Positions 11,205-20,374 of a stretch of 64,000 nucleotides of DNA are shown piece after piece. The position numbers were made by a program, and so were the translations under genes. The stretch comes from Cupriavidus metallidurans CH34. GTDB lineage: Bacteria > Pseudomonadota > Gammaproteobacteria > Burkholderiales > Burkholderiaceae. The first letter of the stretch is position 1, and each line of letters opens with the position of its first letter. The DNA lies in the NCBI RefSeq assembly GCF_000196015.1, contig NC_007973.1, positions 3,534,001-3,598,000 on the forward strand, given 5' to 3'. The notes under the pieces were generated by a model that was not told where the DNA came from, searched no databases, and was given only the letters and a program-made list of their open reading frames with translations.

Positions 11205-11872
11205 TTGGCACCTCCCTTGGCCTTCTTCGCGGCGTCCGCGGCTGCCTTGCGCTGCGCGGCCTGCTCGTCGGGATCCAATGCACGGTAGGCCATGGCGACG
11301 GCTTCCATTGATAGCGTGCCGTCCTTGCTCACCGACATGTTCAGGTTCCCCATCGAAACAATCCGCGAGAGTGCCGCCACGTCGGCGTTAAAGAGCGCGA
11401 CATCGTGGTAGCGGCCCGTCACTTTCAGGTTGACCGGGATTTCGGCGTAGTACGCCTTGATCGTGGCTGGCTGAGGCTTGAACAGTTCGAACTGCAGTCC
11501 GCGCGCCACGCCTGCGTGGTTTACATCGGCCAGCAGCGCATCCATCTCGGTGCTGTTCGGCAGTTGGTGCTCGGCAAGCGCCACGCGCTTTTCAACCTCG
11601 GCCTTCTGCGCGACCAGCGCGTCGAGGTTCGCAACCTGCGCCACCTTGGTCTGGAACTGCTGCTTCAGCGTTTCCTGCTCGGCCCGCTTGCGGTCCAACT
11701 CGTCGCTCTTGTCGCTCCAGTAGAACTGCCAGCCGAGCGCCAGCACGATGGCGGCGGCAAGCGCGGAGAAGGCCACGCGCGGCGCCGTCGGCCAGGTCTC
11801 CGGCTCGTTCAGGTTCAGGCCACGGAACTGCGCGGTCAGGTCCTGCAGGGAGATTTCGGTATTGAGCGCCAT
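11201..11872 (-). CDS. pilO: Type IV pilus inner-membrane platform protein PilO
   Basis: Bitopic inner-membrane protein that pairs with PilN through periplasmic coiled coils. The 223-residue product has a short cytoplasmic N-terminus, one membrane segment (about residues 30-48), a coiled-coil region with heptad-like charge (SDELDRKRAEQETLKQQFQ) and a periplasmic ferredoxin-like domain. A low-complexity Ala/Lys tail closes it. It follows pilN after 2 bp. Confidence 0.93.
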   Translation of the reverse strand: MALNTEISLQDLTAQFRGLNLNEPETWPTAPRVAFSALAAAIVLALGWQFYWSDKSDELDRKRAEQETLKQQFQTKVAQVANLDALVAQKAEVEKRVALAEHQLPNSTEMDALLADVNHAGVARGLQFELFKPQPATIKAYYAEIPVNLKVTGRYHDVALFNADVAALSRIVSMGNLNMSVSKDGTLSMEAVAMAYRALDPDEQAAQRKAAADAAKKAKGGAK

Positions 11873-11874
11873 GA

Positions 11875-12519
11875 TCAGACCTTTCGACCAGCGGGCGTGC
11901 CCGCGGCGTCGGAGGCGCCCTTTTTCTTGTCGCCCGGGACTTCCGGCGCGCGATAGGAAAAGCGCATCGAGAATTCGAACAACCGGCGCTGTTCGCGCAG
12001 GTTGTTGGTCATGTTGATGGCCTTGGACTCCACCAGATCCGCCTGGTCGAGCCAGGTCACCTGGCTGATGTTGCGCAACAGCTCGGACACCCGCTCGTTG
12101 GACTGCGCCACGCCAGACATCACGAACTTGTCACCGGTCTGCTTGAGGCTGGACAGGTAGACGCCTTCCGGCACCTGACGCACAAGTTCCTCGAGCAGTT
12201 GCACGGGCAGGTTTCGCTGCGCCTGCAGGCTCTCGATCGCGCGTTGGCGATCCAGCAGTGCCTCGATGTCCTTCTTCAGCGAGTTGACCCTGCTGATCGT
12301 CGCATCCATGCTGGCGTTTTCCGTCTTCAGCACCTGATTGCGTGCCGCGACGGCATCGATCTGCGAGTCGATATAGAAGCCGCCGATCAGAACCACGAGC
12401 GCCCCCGCGCCCGCTGCTCCGCCCAGCATCGTGTAGACCTTCTTCCGCCGGGCCGCCTTGCGCGCCTCGTGATACGGCAGCAGGTTGACCGACGGAATGG
12501 AATTCGTCGTCGTGGACAT
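11875..12519 (-). CDS. pilN: Type IV pilus inner-membrane platform protein PilN
   Basis: Partner of PilO; its cytoplasmic N-terminal peptide binds PilM. The 214-residue product begins with the conserved INLLPY-type motif (here VNLLPYHEARKAAR), has one membrane helix (about residues 30-50) and a periplasmic coiled coil followed by an alpha/beta domain. The conserved N-terminal motif supports the chosen ATG. Confidence 0.94.
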   Translation of the reverse strand: MSTTTNSIPSVNLLPYHEARKAARRKKVYTMLGGAAGAGALVVLIGGFYIDSQIDAVAARNQVLKTENASMDATISRVNSLKKDIEALLDRQRAIESLQAQRNLPVQLLEELVRQVPEGVYLSSLKQTGDKFVMSGVAQSNERVSELLRNISQVTWLDQADLVESKAINMTNNLREQRRLFEFSMRFSYRAPEVPGDKKKGASDAAGTPAGRKV

Positions 12520-12536
12520 GCTTGCCCCCCGGTGGG

Positions 12537-13622
12537 TTATTGCAAACCGCGCAGCGCCAGTCCCGCACTGACGATGTACGCAGGCAGGTCACGCTGGAGA
12601 TAGCGCTCGTTGACCTTGCCTGCGGTCATCATGTTTGCGAAAGGATTGGCCAGCGTCGTCGTGATCTGTGTCTGTTGCTGGATAGCCGCCTGCACGCCGA
12701 GCAGGGACGCATGTCCGCCCGAAAGCAGGATCTCGTCCACACGGCCAAGGCTGGAACTGGCGATGAAGTTGCCGATGGCGCCCTGCACTTCCATGGCCAG
12801 CGCCTCGAGCGACGGCTTGAGCAGTTGCGCGCGCCACGACTCCGGCAGCGTGTTCTTGCGCTTCTTGATTTCGGCCTTGAGCGCATCGAGCGTGAACATG
12901 CGCGCGGCGCTCTGGGTGAGCTGATCGCCGTAGCTGTTCAGTGGCTGCTCGTACAGTTCCTTCCAGCCCTGGTAGAAGATCGCCTTGGAGCGGCTACCGC
13001 CAAGATGGACGACCGCCACAACCGGGAGGTCCTTGGCATCGGCTTCCGAGAGACCTTCTGGCACGCCGAGCATCTGCACGATCGAGCGTTGAACGGCGTA
13101 CTCTTCGACGTCCATCACCTGAGGCTTCAGGCCAGCCATCTCGGCGGCCGTCACGCGCTCCTGCACGCGATCGCTATTGGCGGCCGTGACACGCACGCCG
13201 ATGCCGCCTTCGGTTTCGCTGGGACCAATCACCGCAAAGTCGAAGTTGACCGCCTGCGAAGGCGGATAGAGGCGGTGCGCCTCGGATTCGACCTGGGAAT
13301 AGAGTTCGTCTTCCGAGAGATTGTCCGGAAGACTGACCGTCTGGGACTCCGTCAGCATGGACGGCACGCCGAGCACGACTTCCTTCGTGCGGATGCCAGC
13401 CTTGCCGAGCGCGCGCTTCAGCGCGATACCCACGGCCTCGATGTTGACCACGTTGCCATCGGCAACGGCGTTGCGATCCAGCAATTCGCTGGCGCATTTT
13501 TCCAGCCTGAAGTCGTTTCTGCCTGCCCCGACGGACAGCTCCACGACCTTGACGCTAGACGACCCAATATCTACGCCGACCGTAGTCCGGCGTAGAAGAC
13601 CCGACAAGATGCCCCGTCGCAA
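12537..13622 (-). CDS. pilM: Type IV pilus actin-like ATPase PilM
   Basis: Cytoplasmic actin/FtsA-fold protein that recruits PilN. The 361-residue product shows the phosphate-1 motif GVDIGSSSVKVVEL near the N-terminus and the C-terminal ILLSGGHASLLG. The ORF can be extended to a GTG at 13652, but a TTG at 13622 has an excellent AGGGGG site 5 nt upstream and gives a family-like N-terminus, so I start there. First gene of pilMNOPQ and divergent from mrcA. Confidence 0.93.
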   Translation of the reverse strand: MRRGILSGLLRRTTVGVDIGSSSVKVVELSVGAGRNDFRLEKCASELLDRNAVADGNVVNIEAVGIALKRALGKAGIRTKEVVLGVPSMLTESQTVSLPDNLSEDELYSQVESEAHRLYPPSQAVNFDFAVIGPSETEGGIGVRVTAANSDRVQERVTAAEMAGLKPQVMDVEEYAVQRSIVQMLGVPEGLSEADAKDLPVVAVVHLGGSRSKAIFYQGWKELYEQPLNSYGDQLTQSAARMFTLDALKAEIKKRKNTLPESWRAQLLKPSLEALAMEVQGAIGNFIASSSLGRVDEILLSGGHASLLGVQAAIQQQTQITTTLANPFANMMTAGKVNERYLQRDLPAYIVSAGLALRGLQ

Positions 13623-13721
13623 GGTGACCCCCTGACATTTGAACTCGCCCACGGCATGTCTGCTCTAACGGTGCGAGCCAGTTTCTTTGGATGAAACGTT
13701 TTGCTCTTTTATGGTCGACGA

Positions 13722-13749
13722 TTCTTACAAAATCCAAGGGCGCTGGCAA
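13722..13749 (-). promoter_or_regulatory. Candidate sigma-70 promoter for pilMNOPQ
   Basis: Minus-strand TTGCCA (13749-13744), a 16-bp spacer, then TAAGAA (13727-13722), about 100 bp upstream of pilM. Assigned by consensus only. Confidence 0.4.
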
Positions 13750-14043
13750 TGTGCCGGTTTAACCACGCTTTCTTTTTCAGATCGACCCTGCCAAAGCGTT
13801 GCCAAAATCCGACGCTCAACAACAACTTCGTTGCATAGCGTTGCCCCGCGCCAATTCTGCGATCCTTGCCCGTATTCCTGGCGACACACTCGACACCACC
13901 GCTCCCGTTTCCGGCCCGCCGCGCGCGTTCCATGGCAATCGCCTGCAAGGCAGGACACGCAAGCTCCCAGGCCATTACATCTTGTAACAGCGCGATAGCG
14001 CCTTTCGCGCCACAGGAACGCCGGGCCGCCGGAGGGGCGGCGA

Positions 14044-14049
14044 TATAAT
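14044..14049 (+). promoter_or_regulatory. Candidate -10 box for mrcA
   Basis: Perfect TATAAT 28 bp before the mrcA ATG. No good -35 hexamer is seen at the expected distance, so this is either an activated promoter or a chance match. Confidence 0.4.
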
Positions 14050-14076
14050 CCGGGCACTCTGATTAGGTAAACCCTT

Positions 14077-16455
14077 ATGGCCACAGCACAACAGAAGCCG
14101 TCCCTTCCCGTCCGCCGCCCATTGTGGGCACGGATCATGATCTGGGTGATCGGACTGCTTATCGCCGGCATGGCAGCGGTAGCGCTGCTGGTTGGCTATG
14201 CGTTGGTTGTGGCGGCGCCGAACCTGCCGTCGCTGGACACGATCACCGACTACCGCCCCAAGATCCCCCTTCGGATCTATACGGCCGACAACGTGCTGAT
14301 CGGCGAGTTCGGCGAGGAACGTCGCAACTTCGTGCCGATCACCGAAATCCCCGATGTCATGAAGAAGGCCGTGCTCGCGATCGAGGACGACCGGTTCTAC
14401 GAGCACGGCGGCGTGGACTTCGTCGGCGTGATGCGCGCCGGCCTGGCCAACCTGCGCGGGGGTCTGTCGCAAGGTGCCTCGACGATCACGATGCAGGTGG
14501 CGCGCAACTTCTTCCTTTCGAGCGAGAAGACCTACACGCGCAAGATTTATGAAATGCTGCTCGCGTACAAGATCGAGGCGAATCTGAGCAAGGATCAGAT
14601 CCTCGAGCTCTACATGAACCAGATCTATCTGGGGCAGCGCGCCTACGGCTTCGCCAGCGCGGCGCGCGTGTACTTCGGCAAGTCGATCAAGGACGTGACG
14701 CCGGCCGAGGCCGCCATGCTGGCCGGCCTGCCCAAGGCGCCGTCGGCCTACAACCCGGTGGTCAACCCACGCCGCGCGAAGGTGCGCCAGGAGTACATCC
14801 TGCAGCGCATGCGCGACCTGCACTACATCACGCCGGAACAGTACGACCAAGCCGTGCGCGAACCACTGAACGTGCGTAGTGAAGGCAACGAATTCTCGAC
14901 CCACGCCGAGTACGTGGCGGAAATCGTGCGCCAGCTGATGTACGCGCAGTACCGCGAGGAAACCTATACCCGCGGCCTGACGGTCTACACCACGCTGACC
15001 AAGCCCGATCAGGATGCCGCCTACGAGTCCGTGCGCAGCGGCATCATGAACTACGAGCGCAAGCACGGCTATCGCGGCCCCGAAGCGTTCATCGACCTGC
15101 CGTCCGATCCGACCGAACGTGAACAGGCCATCGACGATGCGCTGGTCGAGCATCCGGGCAGCGACGACCTGCGCTCCGCCGTGGTCACGAGCGTCACGCC
15201 GAAACAGGTTCGCGCGACTCTGCTCTCGGGCGAGGTGGCAACGATCGAAGGCACGGCGCTGCGCTTCATCGCGCCGTCGCTGGCGGCCAGCGCGCAGCCC
15301 AAAGTGAAGATCCGCCCGGGCGCGATCATCCGCGTGACGCAGGACCCGAAGGACAACTCGTGGACGGTGACACAATTGCCGGAAGTCGCCGCCGCGTTCA
15401 TCTCGATCAACCCCGAGGACGGTGCGATCCGCTCGATGGTGGGTGGCTTCGACTACAACCGGAACAAGTTCAACCATGTGACGCAAGCCTGGCGTCAGCC
15501 CGGATCGAGTTTCAAGCCGTTCATCTACACGGCTGCGCTCGAAAAGGGCTTCTCGCCGGCCACGGTGATCAATGACGCACCGCTGACGATCGGACCGGAT
15601 ACGGGTGGCCAGGTCTGGGAACCCAAGAACTACGACGGCAAGTTCGAAGGTCCGATGACGATGCGCCGCGCACTGGCCAAGTCGAAGAACCTGGTGTCGG
15701 TGCGTATCCTGCGCGCGATCGGCACGCAGTACGCCCAGGACTACATCACGCGCTTCGGCTTCGAGGCCGACAAGCATCCGGCCTACCTGCCGATGGCGCT
15801 TGGCGCGGGTAGCGTGACACCGCTGCAGATGGCGGGCGCCTACTCGGTGTTCGCCAATGGCGGCTATCGCATTAACCCGTTCCTGATCCAGCGGGTCGAG
15901 GATTCGCGCGGCAAGATCGTCTCGGAGACTCATCCTCAGAAGGCTGGCGGCGATGCCGTGCGGGTGCTCGACGCACGCACCGCGTTCATCGCCGACAGCA
16001 TGCTGCGCGAGGTCGTGCGTAGCGGCACGGCGAACCCGGCCAAGCAGCGCCTGGGCCGTAACGACATGGCCGGCAAGACCGGTACCACCAACGATGCGGT
16101 CGATGCGTGGTTCGCCGGCTACACGCCGAAGCTGGTGGCGATTGCCTGGATGGGCTACGACCAGCCCAAGAGCCTCGGTGTGCGCGAAACCGGTGGCGGA
16201 CTGGCACTGCCGATCTGGGTCGGCTACATGAGCAAGGCGCTCAAGGGTGTGCCGGAAAGCCCGGATCGCCAGCCGCCTGAAGGTGTGGTCATGGTAGCGG
16301 GAGACTGGACGCTCGAGGAAAACGCCGGCGGCGCAGGCGTGGCATCTGTGGGCCTGGGCGACCCATGGCCTGGCAAGCCGGACGAAAGCTCGCGCCCGCC
16401 ACAGGACACCGAGGCGGAAAAGAAGAAGATCCTGGAAATGTTCGGCGGAGCCTGA
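14077..16455 (+). CDS. mrcA: Penicillin-binding protein 1A, bifunctional peptidoglycan synthase
   Basis: Polymerises and cross-links peptidoglycan. The 792-residue product has an N-terminal membrane anchor (about residues 22-45) and a GT51 glycosyltransferase domain with catalytic EDDRFYEHGGVDF. An OB-like insert follows, then the transpeptidase domain with SSFK (QPGSSFKPF, active-site serine), SKN (AKSKNLVSV) and KTGTT (GKTGTTNDA). All three class A PBP motifs are intact. The mrcA/pilM divergent arrangement is widespread in beta- and gammaproteobacteria. Confidence 0.96.
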   Translation: MATAQQKPSLPVRRPLWARIMIWVIGLLIAGMAAVALLVGYALVVAAPNLPSLDTITDYRPKIPLRIYTADNVLIGEFGEERRNFVPITEIPDVMKKAVLAIEDDRFYEHGGVDFVGVMRAGLANLRGGLSQGASTITMQVARNFFLSSEKTYTRKIYEMLLAYKIEANLSKDQILELYMNQIYLGQRAYGFASAARVYFGKSIKDVTPAEAAMLAGLPKAPSAYNPVVNPRRAKVRQEYILQRMRDLHYITPEQYDQAVREPLNVRSEGNEFSTHAEYVAEIVRQLMYAQYREETYTRGLTVYTTLTKPDQDAAYESVRSGIMNYERKHGYRGPEAFIDLPSDPTEREQAIDDALVEHPGSDDLRSAVVTSVTPKQVRATLLSGEVATIEGTALRFIAPSLAASAQPKVKIRPGAIIRVTQDPKDNSWTVTQLPEVAAAFISINPEDGAIRSMVGGFDYNRNKFNHVTQAWRQPGSSFKPFIYTAALEKGFSPATVINDAPLTIGPDTGGQVWEPKNYDGKFEGPMTMRRALAKSKNLVSVRILRAIGTQYAQDYITRFGFEADKHPAYLPMALGAGSVTPLQMAGAYSVFANGGYRINPFLIQRVEDSRGKIVSETHPQKAGGDAVRVLDARTAFIADSMLREVVRSGTANPAKQRLGRNDMAGKTGTTNDAVDAWFAGYTPKLVAIAWMGYDQPKSLGVRETGGGLALPIWVGYMSKALKGVPESPDRQPPEGVVMVAGDWTLEENAGGAGVASVGLGDPWPGKPDESSRPPQDTEAEKKKILEMFGGA

Positions 16456-16473
16456 CCGGCACCGCCTCCAACG

Positions 16474-16502
16474 AAAAACCGGCCCTCGCGGCCGGTTTTT
16501 TC
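16474..16502. terminator. Bidirectional intrinsic terminator between mrcA and cyaY
   Basis: Stem AAACCGGCC / GGCCGGTTT with a 5-nt loop, flanked by an A-run on the left and a T-run on the right. It can therefore end transcripts of both convergent genes. Confidence 0.9.
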
Positions 16503-16527
16503 GTTTCGGCGTGGCGTGCCAGAACGC

Positions 16528-16863
16528 TTACTTCAGCGTCAAGGTGACCCCTGCCTGCTGGCTCATGTACCCGGACAGCGCGGCATACAGTTCGCCACCG
16601 CCCCGCGTATCGACCCATTTGCTGCCATCGTTACGGAAATGGAAGCCACCGGCCTTGGCTGCCACCCACAGTTCCTGCATGGGCGCCTGGCTGTTGACGA
16701 TGATCTTGGAGCCGTCCTCGAACTCGAGTTCCATCACGTTGCCGGTCCGATTGATTTCCACGTCGGCGTCTGCCGCATCGGCGGCGGCTTCGATCGCCGC
16801 TTCCAGCTGGTCCAGTGCCTTGCTGGCCAGCGCCAGGAACTCGCTTTCACTGAGGGGGGGCAT
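16528..16863 (-). CDS. cyaY: Frataxin-like iron-binding protein CyaY
   Basis: 111-residue bacterial frataxin, thought to regulate or feed iron to Fe-S cluster assembly. The acidic first helix (SESEFLALASKALDQLEAAIEAAADAADADVE, positions 16770-16860) and the central NVMELEFEDGSKIIVN and PMQELWVAAKAGGFHF are characteristic. I start at the ATG at 16863, preceded by GGAG at good spacing; the 19-codon upstream extension has no site. Divergent from lptM-lysA, a common neighbour pair. Confidence 0.94.
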   Translation of the reverse strand: MPPLSESEFLALASKALDQLEAAIEAAADAADADVEINRTGNVMELEFEDGSKIIVNSQAPMQELWVAAKAGGFHFRNDGSKWVDTRGGGELYAALSGYMSQQAGVTLTLK

Positions 16864-16980
16864 GCTACACTCCAAGGCCGCCGGCGCCCCGTTCGGAATG
16901 GGCACTCGGGCCGGCATCAATTGATGGAAAAGTCGGGAAACCTTGCGCTTCCCGCAGCCATCCGAGAACCCATCCAGACA

Positions 16981-17253
16981 ATGAAGGACTTCCCGATGCT
17001 GCGTCGTGCTGCGATTGTATCGGCGTTTGCCGCCACACTCGCGATGCCCCTGGCCGGATGTGGCATTCGCGGCCCGCTGTACATGCCGACCGTGCCGCCC
17101 GCTCCGACGGCGCCAACCGTGGCCGATCCCGGACTGGGCAAACCTGATGCGCCCGGAGCCGTCGAGCCCGCGCGCCCCATGTCGGAGCCGTCGACCGCCT
17201 CGCCCGTGCCCGTGGAACCGGCTCGTGACAGTTCCGCCCCCTCAGCACGTTGA
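16981..17253 (+). CDS. lptM: LPS translocon maturation chaperone LptM (YifL-type lipoprotein)
   Basis: Small lipoprotein of 90 residues. The signal peptide ends in lipobox LAGC, followed directly by GIRGPLYMP, the LptM signature (C-G-x-(K/R)-GPLY). The mature part is otherwise a low-complexity Pro/Ala/Glu tail. LptM assists oxidative maturation of LptD in the LPS transport bridge (known for E. coli YifL). The ATG at 16981 is used; the ATG at 16996 is an equally possible start. It sits 13 bp upstream of lysA, the usual neighbour. Confidence 0.85.
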   Translation: MKDFPMLRRAAIVSAFAATLAMPLAGCGIRGPLYMPTVPPAPTAPTVADPGLGKPDAPGAVEPARPMSEPSTASPVPVEPARDSSAPSAR

Positions 17254-17266
17254 GTGCCGTTTGAAT

Positions 17267-18526
17267 ATGACCGATTTCTTTTCGCGCCGCGATGGCATTC
17301 TCGCCGTCGAGCAAGTCCCGCTGACCCGCATTGCCGACCAGTTCGGCTCGCCGACCTTTGTCTACTCGCGGGCCGCGCTGACGGCCGCGTACAACGCCTA
17401 CGCGGCCGCGTGCAAGGGCCGCAACGCCCACGTGCAATATGCGGTGAAGGCCAATTCGAACCTGGCCGTACTGCAGGTCTTCGCGCAACTCGGCGCGGGA
17501 TTCGACATCGTTTCCGGTGGTGAGCTGCTGCGCGTGATCGCGGCTGGCGGCGACCCGCGCAAGGTGGTGTTCTCTGGTGTCGCGAAGAACGTCGCCGACA
17601 TGGAGTTGGCGCTGAGCCACGACGTGCGCGGCTTCAACGTCGAGTCGATTCCCGAACTGGACCGCCTGAACGCTGTCGCCGGCCGTCTTGGCAAGCGCGC
17701 GCGCGTATCGCTGCGCATCAACCCGGATGTGGATGCCAAGACGCATCCGTACATCTCGACGGGCCTCAAGGCCAACAAGTTCGGCGTCGCCTTCGAGGAC
17801 GTGCTGCCGACCTATCGTGCCGCCGCAGCGCTGCCGAATATTGAGGTCACCGGCATCGACTGCCATATTGGCTCGCAGATCACCGAGGTGGCGCCTTATC
17901 TGGAGGCGCTCGACAAGGTGCTCGACGTGGTCGAGGCGCTCGAGGCCGAAGGCATCAAGCTGGAACATATCGATGTGGGCGGTGGCCTGGGCATCACCTA
18001 CAACGATGAAACCCCGCCGGACATCACGAAGTTCGCCACCACGCTGATCGACCGTGTGGCCGCGCGCGGCCACGGGCACCGCGAGGTCCTGTTCGAACCG
18101 GGCCGTTCGCTGGTCGGCAACGCCGGCGTGTTGTTGACCCGTGTGGAATTCCTGAAGCCAGGCGCGGCCAAGAACTTCTGCATCGTCGACGCGGCAATGA
18201 ACGATCTGGCGCGTCCCGCGATGTATGAGGCATTCCACCGCATCGAACCGGTCGCCCCTCGCAACGACGCGGGGGTGATGTACGACGTAGTGGGTCCGGT
18301 CTGCGAGTCCGGCGACTGGCTCGGCCGCGACCGCACGCTGGCCGTTCAGGCCGGCGACCTGCTGGCGGTGATGTCGGCCGGCGCCTATGGTTTCGTGATG
18401 AGCTCGAACTACAACACGCGCGGCCGCGCGGCCGAGGTGATGGTCGACGGCGATACCGTGCATCTGGTGCGCGAGCGCGAGTTGCCGGCGGACCTGTTCC
18501 GCAACGAGCGACTGCTGAAGGTCTGA
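17267..18526 (+). CDS. lysA: Diaminopimelate decarboxylase
   Basis: PLP-dependent enzyme of the last lysine step, meso-diaminopimelate to lysine. The 419-residue product has the PLP lysine in VQYAVKANSN (about residue 60), the conserved HIGSQITEV, the GGGLG phosphate-binding loop (VGGGLGITY), EPGRSLVGNAG, and the active-site cysteine in GPVCESGDWLG. I start at ATG 17267, which gives the usual length; the frame remains open upstream only because of GC bias. Confidence 0.97.
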   Translation: MTDFFSRRDGILAVEQVPLTRIADQFGSPTFVYSRAALTAAYNAYAAACKGRNAHVQYAVKANSNLAVLQVFAQLGAGFDIVSGGELLRVIAAGGDPRKVVFSGVAKNVADMELALSHDVRGFNVESIPELDRLNAVAGRLGKRARVSLRINPDVDAKTHPYISTGLKANKFGVAFEDVLPTYRAAAALPNIEVTGIDCHIGSQITEVAPYLEALDKVLDVVEALEAEGIKLEHIDVGGGLGITYNDETPPDITKFATTLIDRVAARGHGHREVLFEPGRSLVGNAGVLLTRVEFLKPGAAKNFCIVDAAMNDLARPAMYEAFHRIEPVAPRNDAGVMYDVVGPVCESGDWLGRDRTLAVQAGDLLAVMSAGAYGFVMSSNYNTRGRAAEVMVDGDTVHLVRERELPADLFRNERLLKV

Positions 18527-18585
18527 CCTGAGGCCAAAGGCTTGAGGCTTTAGGCCTGATGCCTGACAGGCTCTCGGCCAAAGCA

Positions 18586-18614
18586 AAAAGGGCGACGTTC
18601 TACGTCGCCCTTTT
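18586..18614. terminator. Bidirectional intrinsic terminator between lysA and msrQ
   Basis: Stem of about 13 bp (AAAAGGGCGACGT / ACGTCGCCCTTTT) with a 3-nt loop. It serves both lysA (plus) and msrQ (minus). Confidence 0.9.
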
Positions 18615-18619
18615 CTTCT

Positions 18620-19294
18620 TTATGGCACTGCCCGCCGCCTTTGCTGCCACCACCACACGCGTAGCGCCAGCAGCACGAACACCACTACGGCATAGATCGA
18701 GACCTCCTGGAAATCGTTCTTGCCGGCCTTGTGCCACCAGTAGTGCAGGATCGCCAGTACCGCAATCGCGTAGATTGCCCGGTGCAGCAATTGCCAGCGC
18801 CTGCCGCCAAGCCAGCGCACCATCGCATTGGCCGATGTGGCGGCCAACGGGACCATCAGCACGAATGCCGCAAACCCCACCGTGATAAATGGCCGCTTGC
18901 CAATGTCCTTGATCATGTAGGCTACGTCGAAGCCGCGATCCACCGCGAGCCACAGCATGAAGTGCTGCACGCCGTAAAAAAACGTGAACAGGCCAAACAT
19001 GCGGCGCGACCGGATCAGCCAGTGCCAGCCGGTGATCCGGCGCAGCGGCGTTACCGCGAGCGTGACGCACAGCATGACTAGCGTCCAGGTGCCCGTCGAT
19101 CGTGTGACGAACTCGAGTGGATTCGCCCCGAACTGCGACGTGGCACCGAGGTACATCAATCGCGCGAACGGCAGGAGCGCCAGAAGCCAGGCACAGACCT
19201 TCACCGCGCGCACGCGTGATGGCGCGAGCAACGCCACTCCACCGTGGCGCGGCGAAGCCTGCGCGGCCGACGCCGGCAGATCGCGCTCGGCCAT
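18620..19294 (-). CDS. msrQ: MsrQ, haem-binding membrane subunit of periplasmic methionine sulfoxide reductase
   Basis: Hexahelical ferric-reductase-like integral membrane protein that passes electrons from the quinone pool or flavin to MsrP. The 224-residue product has about six hydrophobic segments and the histidines expected for b-haem ligation (FYGVQHFMLW, LLHRAIYA, ILHYWW). Its start codon overlaps the msrP stop (TGATG), showing tight coupling. Confidence 0.93.
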   Translation of the reverse strand: MAERDLPASAAQASPRHGGVALLAPSRVRAVKVCAWLLALLPFARLMYLGATSQFGANPLEFVTRSTGTWTLVMLCVTLAVTPLRRITGWHWLIRSRRMFGLFTFFYGVQHFMLWLAVDRGFDVAYMIKDIGKRPFITVGFAAFVLMVPLAATSANAMVRWLGGRRWQLLHRAIYAIAVLAILHYWWHKAGKNDFQEVSIYAVVVFVLLALRVWWWQQRRRAVP

Positions 19295-20304
19295 CAGAAA
19301 TTCTTCCTCAGGTCCATACCCTGATAGAGCGACGCCACCTGCGCACCGTAGCCGTTGAACATCAAGGTCTTGCGCTTCGGCGCGAACAGGGCCGAGAAGC
19401 CGCCTCCCCCCTTGTCTTCGCCGATACGCCGTTCCGTGGCCTGGCTCCAGCGCGGATGGTCCACGTCAGGGTTCACGTTCGAGTAGAAGCCGTACTCGTT
19501 CGCCGCGGCGATGTTCCAGCTCGTCGGCGGCTGCTTGTCGACAAAGCGGATCTTCACAATCGACTTGGCACTCTTGAAGCCATACTTCCAGGGCACCACC
19601 ATGCGCACCGGCGCGCCGTTCTGGTTCGGCAACACCTCGCCGTAGAGTCCGAATGTGAGAAGTGCCAACGGATGCATGGCCTCGTCCATGCGCAAGCCCT
19701 CGCTGTAGGGCCATTCCAGCACCCCGCTGCTGATACCGGGCATCTGCTTCTTGTCGGCCAGCGTGATGAACTGGACGAACTTCGCGCCCGGCTGCGGCTC
19801 GACACGCCGGATTAGCTCCGCAAGCGGATAGCCAATCCACGGGATCACCATCGACCAACCTTCGACACAGCGGAGCCGATACACCCGCTCCTCAAGCGGC
19901 GCAAGCTTCAGGAGTTCGTCGAGGTCGTAAACCTTGGGCTGCTTGACCAGCCCCTCCACCGCGACTTGCCACGGACGCGGCCGCAGCGTTGCGGCGTATC
20001 GCGCCGGGTCGGACTTATCGGTGCCGAACTCGTAAAAGTTGTTGTAGGTCGTGACGTCCTCATACGACGTGCGTTTTTCCGTCACCGCGTAGGCATTGTT
20101 CAGCGTGGCCGTCAGCTTGGGGAGCTTGCCTGGCGAGCCCTGCGCGAACGCCTCCCGCGCAAACCAAGGCGTTGCCAGGCCCCCGGCCGTACCCGCTGCC
20201 GCCATGGCCAGCAGGCGCCGTCGCGCCGTGAATACGTGCTGCGGGGTAATCTCGGTGGCAGCGATGTCATCGCCGCGCAGCCATTTCGGAGAGGGAATCA
20301 GCAT
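19294..20304 (-). CDS. msrP: MsrP, molybdopterin-dependent periplasmic methionine sulfoxide reductase catalytic subunit
   Basis: Repairs oxidised methionine in periplasmic proteins, notably after hypochlorite stress. The 336-residue product has a Tat signal ([15 protein letters not shown], cleaved near AFAQ) and a sulfite-oxidase-type molybdopterin domain. The Mo-ligating cysteine is in [15 protein letters not shown] start at the ATG at 20304, preceded by GGGA and leaving a normal twin-arginine N-region; the frame runs open further upstream. It lies 70 bp after an anti-sigma factor gene. Confidence 0.95.
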   Translation of the reverse strand: MLIPSPKWLRGDDIAATEITPQHVFTARRRLLAMAAAGTAGGLATPWFAREAFAQGSPGKLPKLTATLNNAYAVTEKRTSYEDVTTYNNFYEFGTDKSDPARYAATLRPRPWQVAVEGLVKQPKVYDLDELLKLAPLEERVYRLRCVEGWSMVIPWIGYPLAELIRRVEPQPGAKFVQFITLADKKQMPGISSGVLEWPYSEGLRMDEAMHPLALLTFGLYGEVLPNQNGAPVRMVVPWKYGFKSAKSIVKIRFVDKQPPTSWNIAAANEYGFYSNVNPDVDHPRWSQATERRIGEDKGGGGFSALFAPKRKTLMFNGYGAQVASLYQGMDLRKNF

Positions 20305-20374
20305 GGTTCGTACGAAGCCTGATGGAGCCTGGGGAGTTTGACAGGGAAGACTGCTGAAAGGTGCGGCAGTGCGA

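Larger units (their letters stand above)
13623..14076. other. Divergent intergenic region between pilM and mrcA
   Basis: 454 bp without a convincing gene. It holds outward-facing promoter candidates for both sides. Short open frames on both strands lack ribosome sites and family resemblance. Confidence 0.6.

Noticed and set aside
13975..15933. Minus-strand open frame of 652 codons opposite mrcA
   Set aside because: Antisense shadow; the plus strand carries all PBP1A motifs in one frame.
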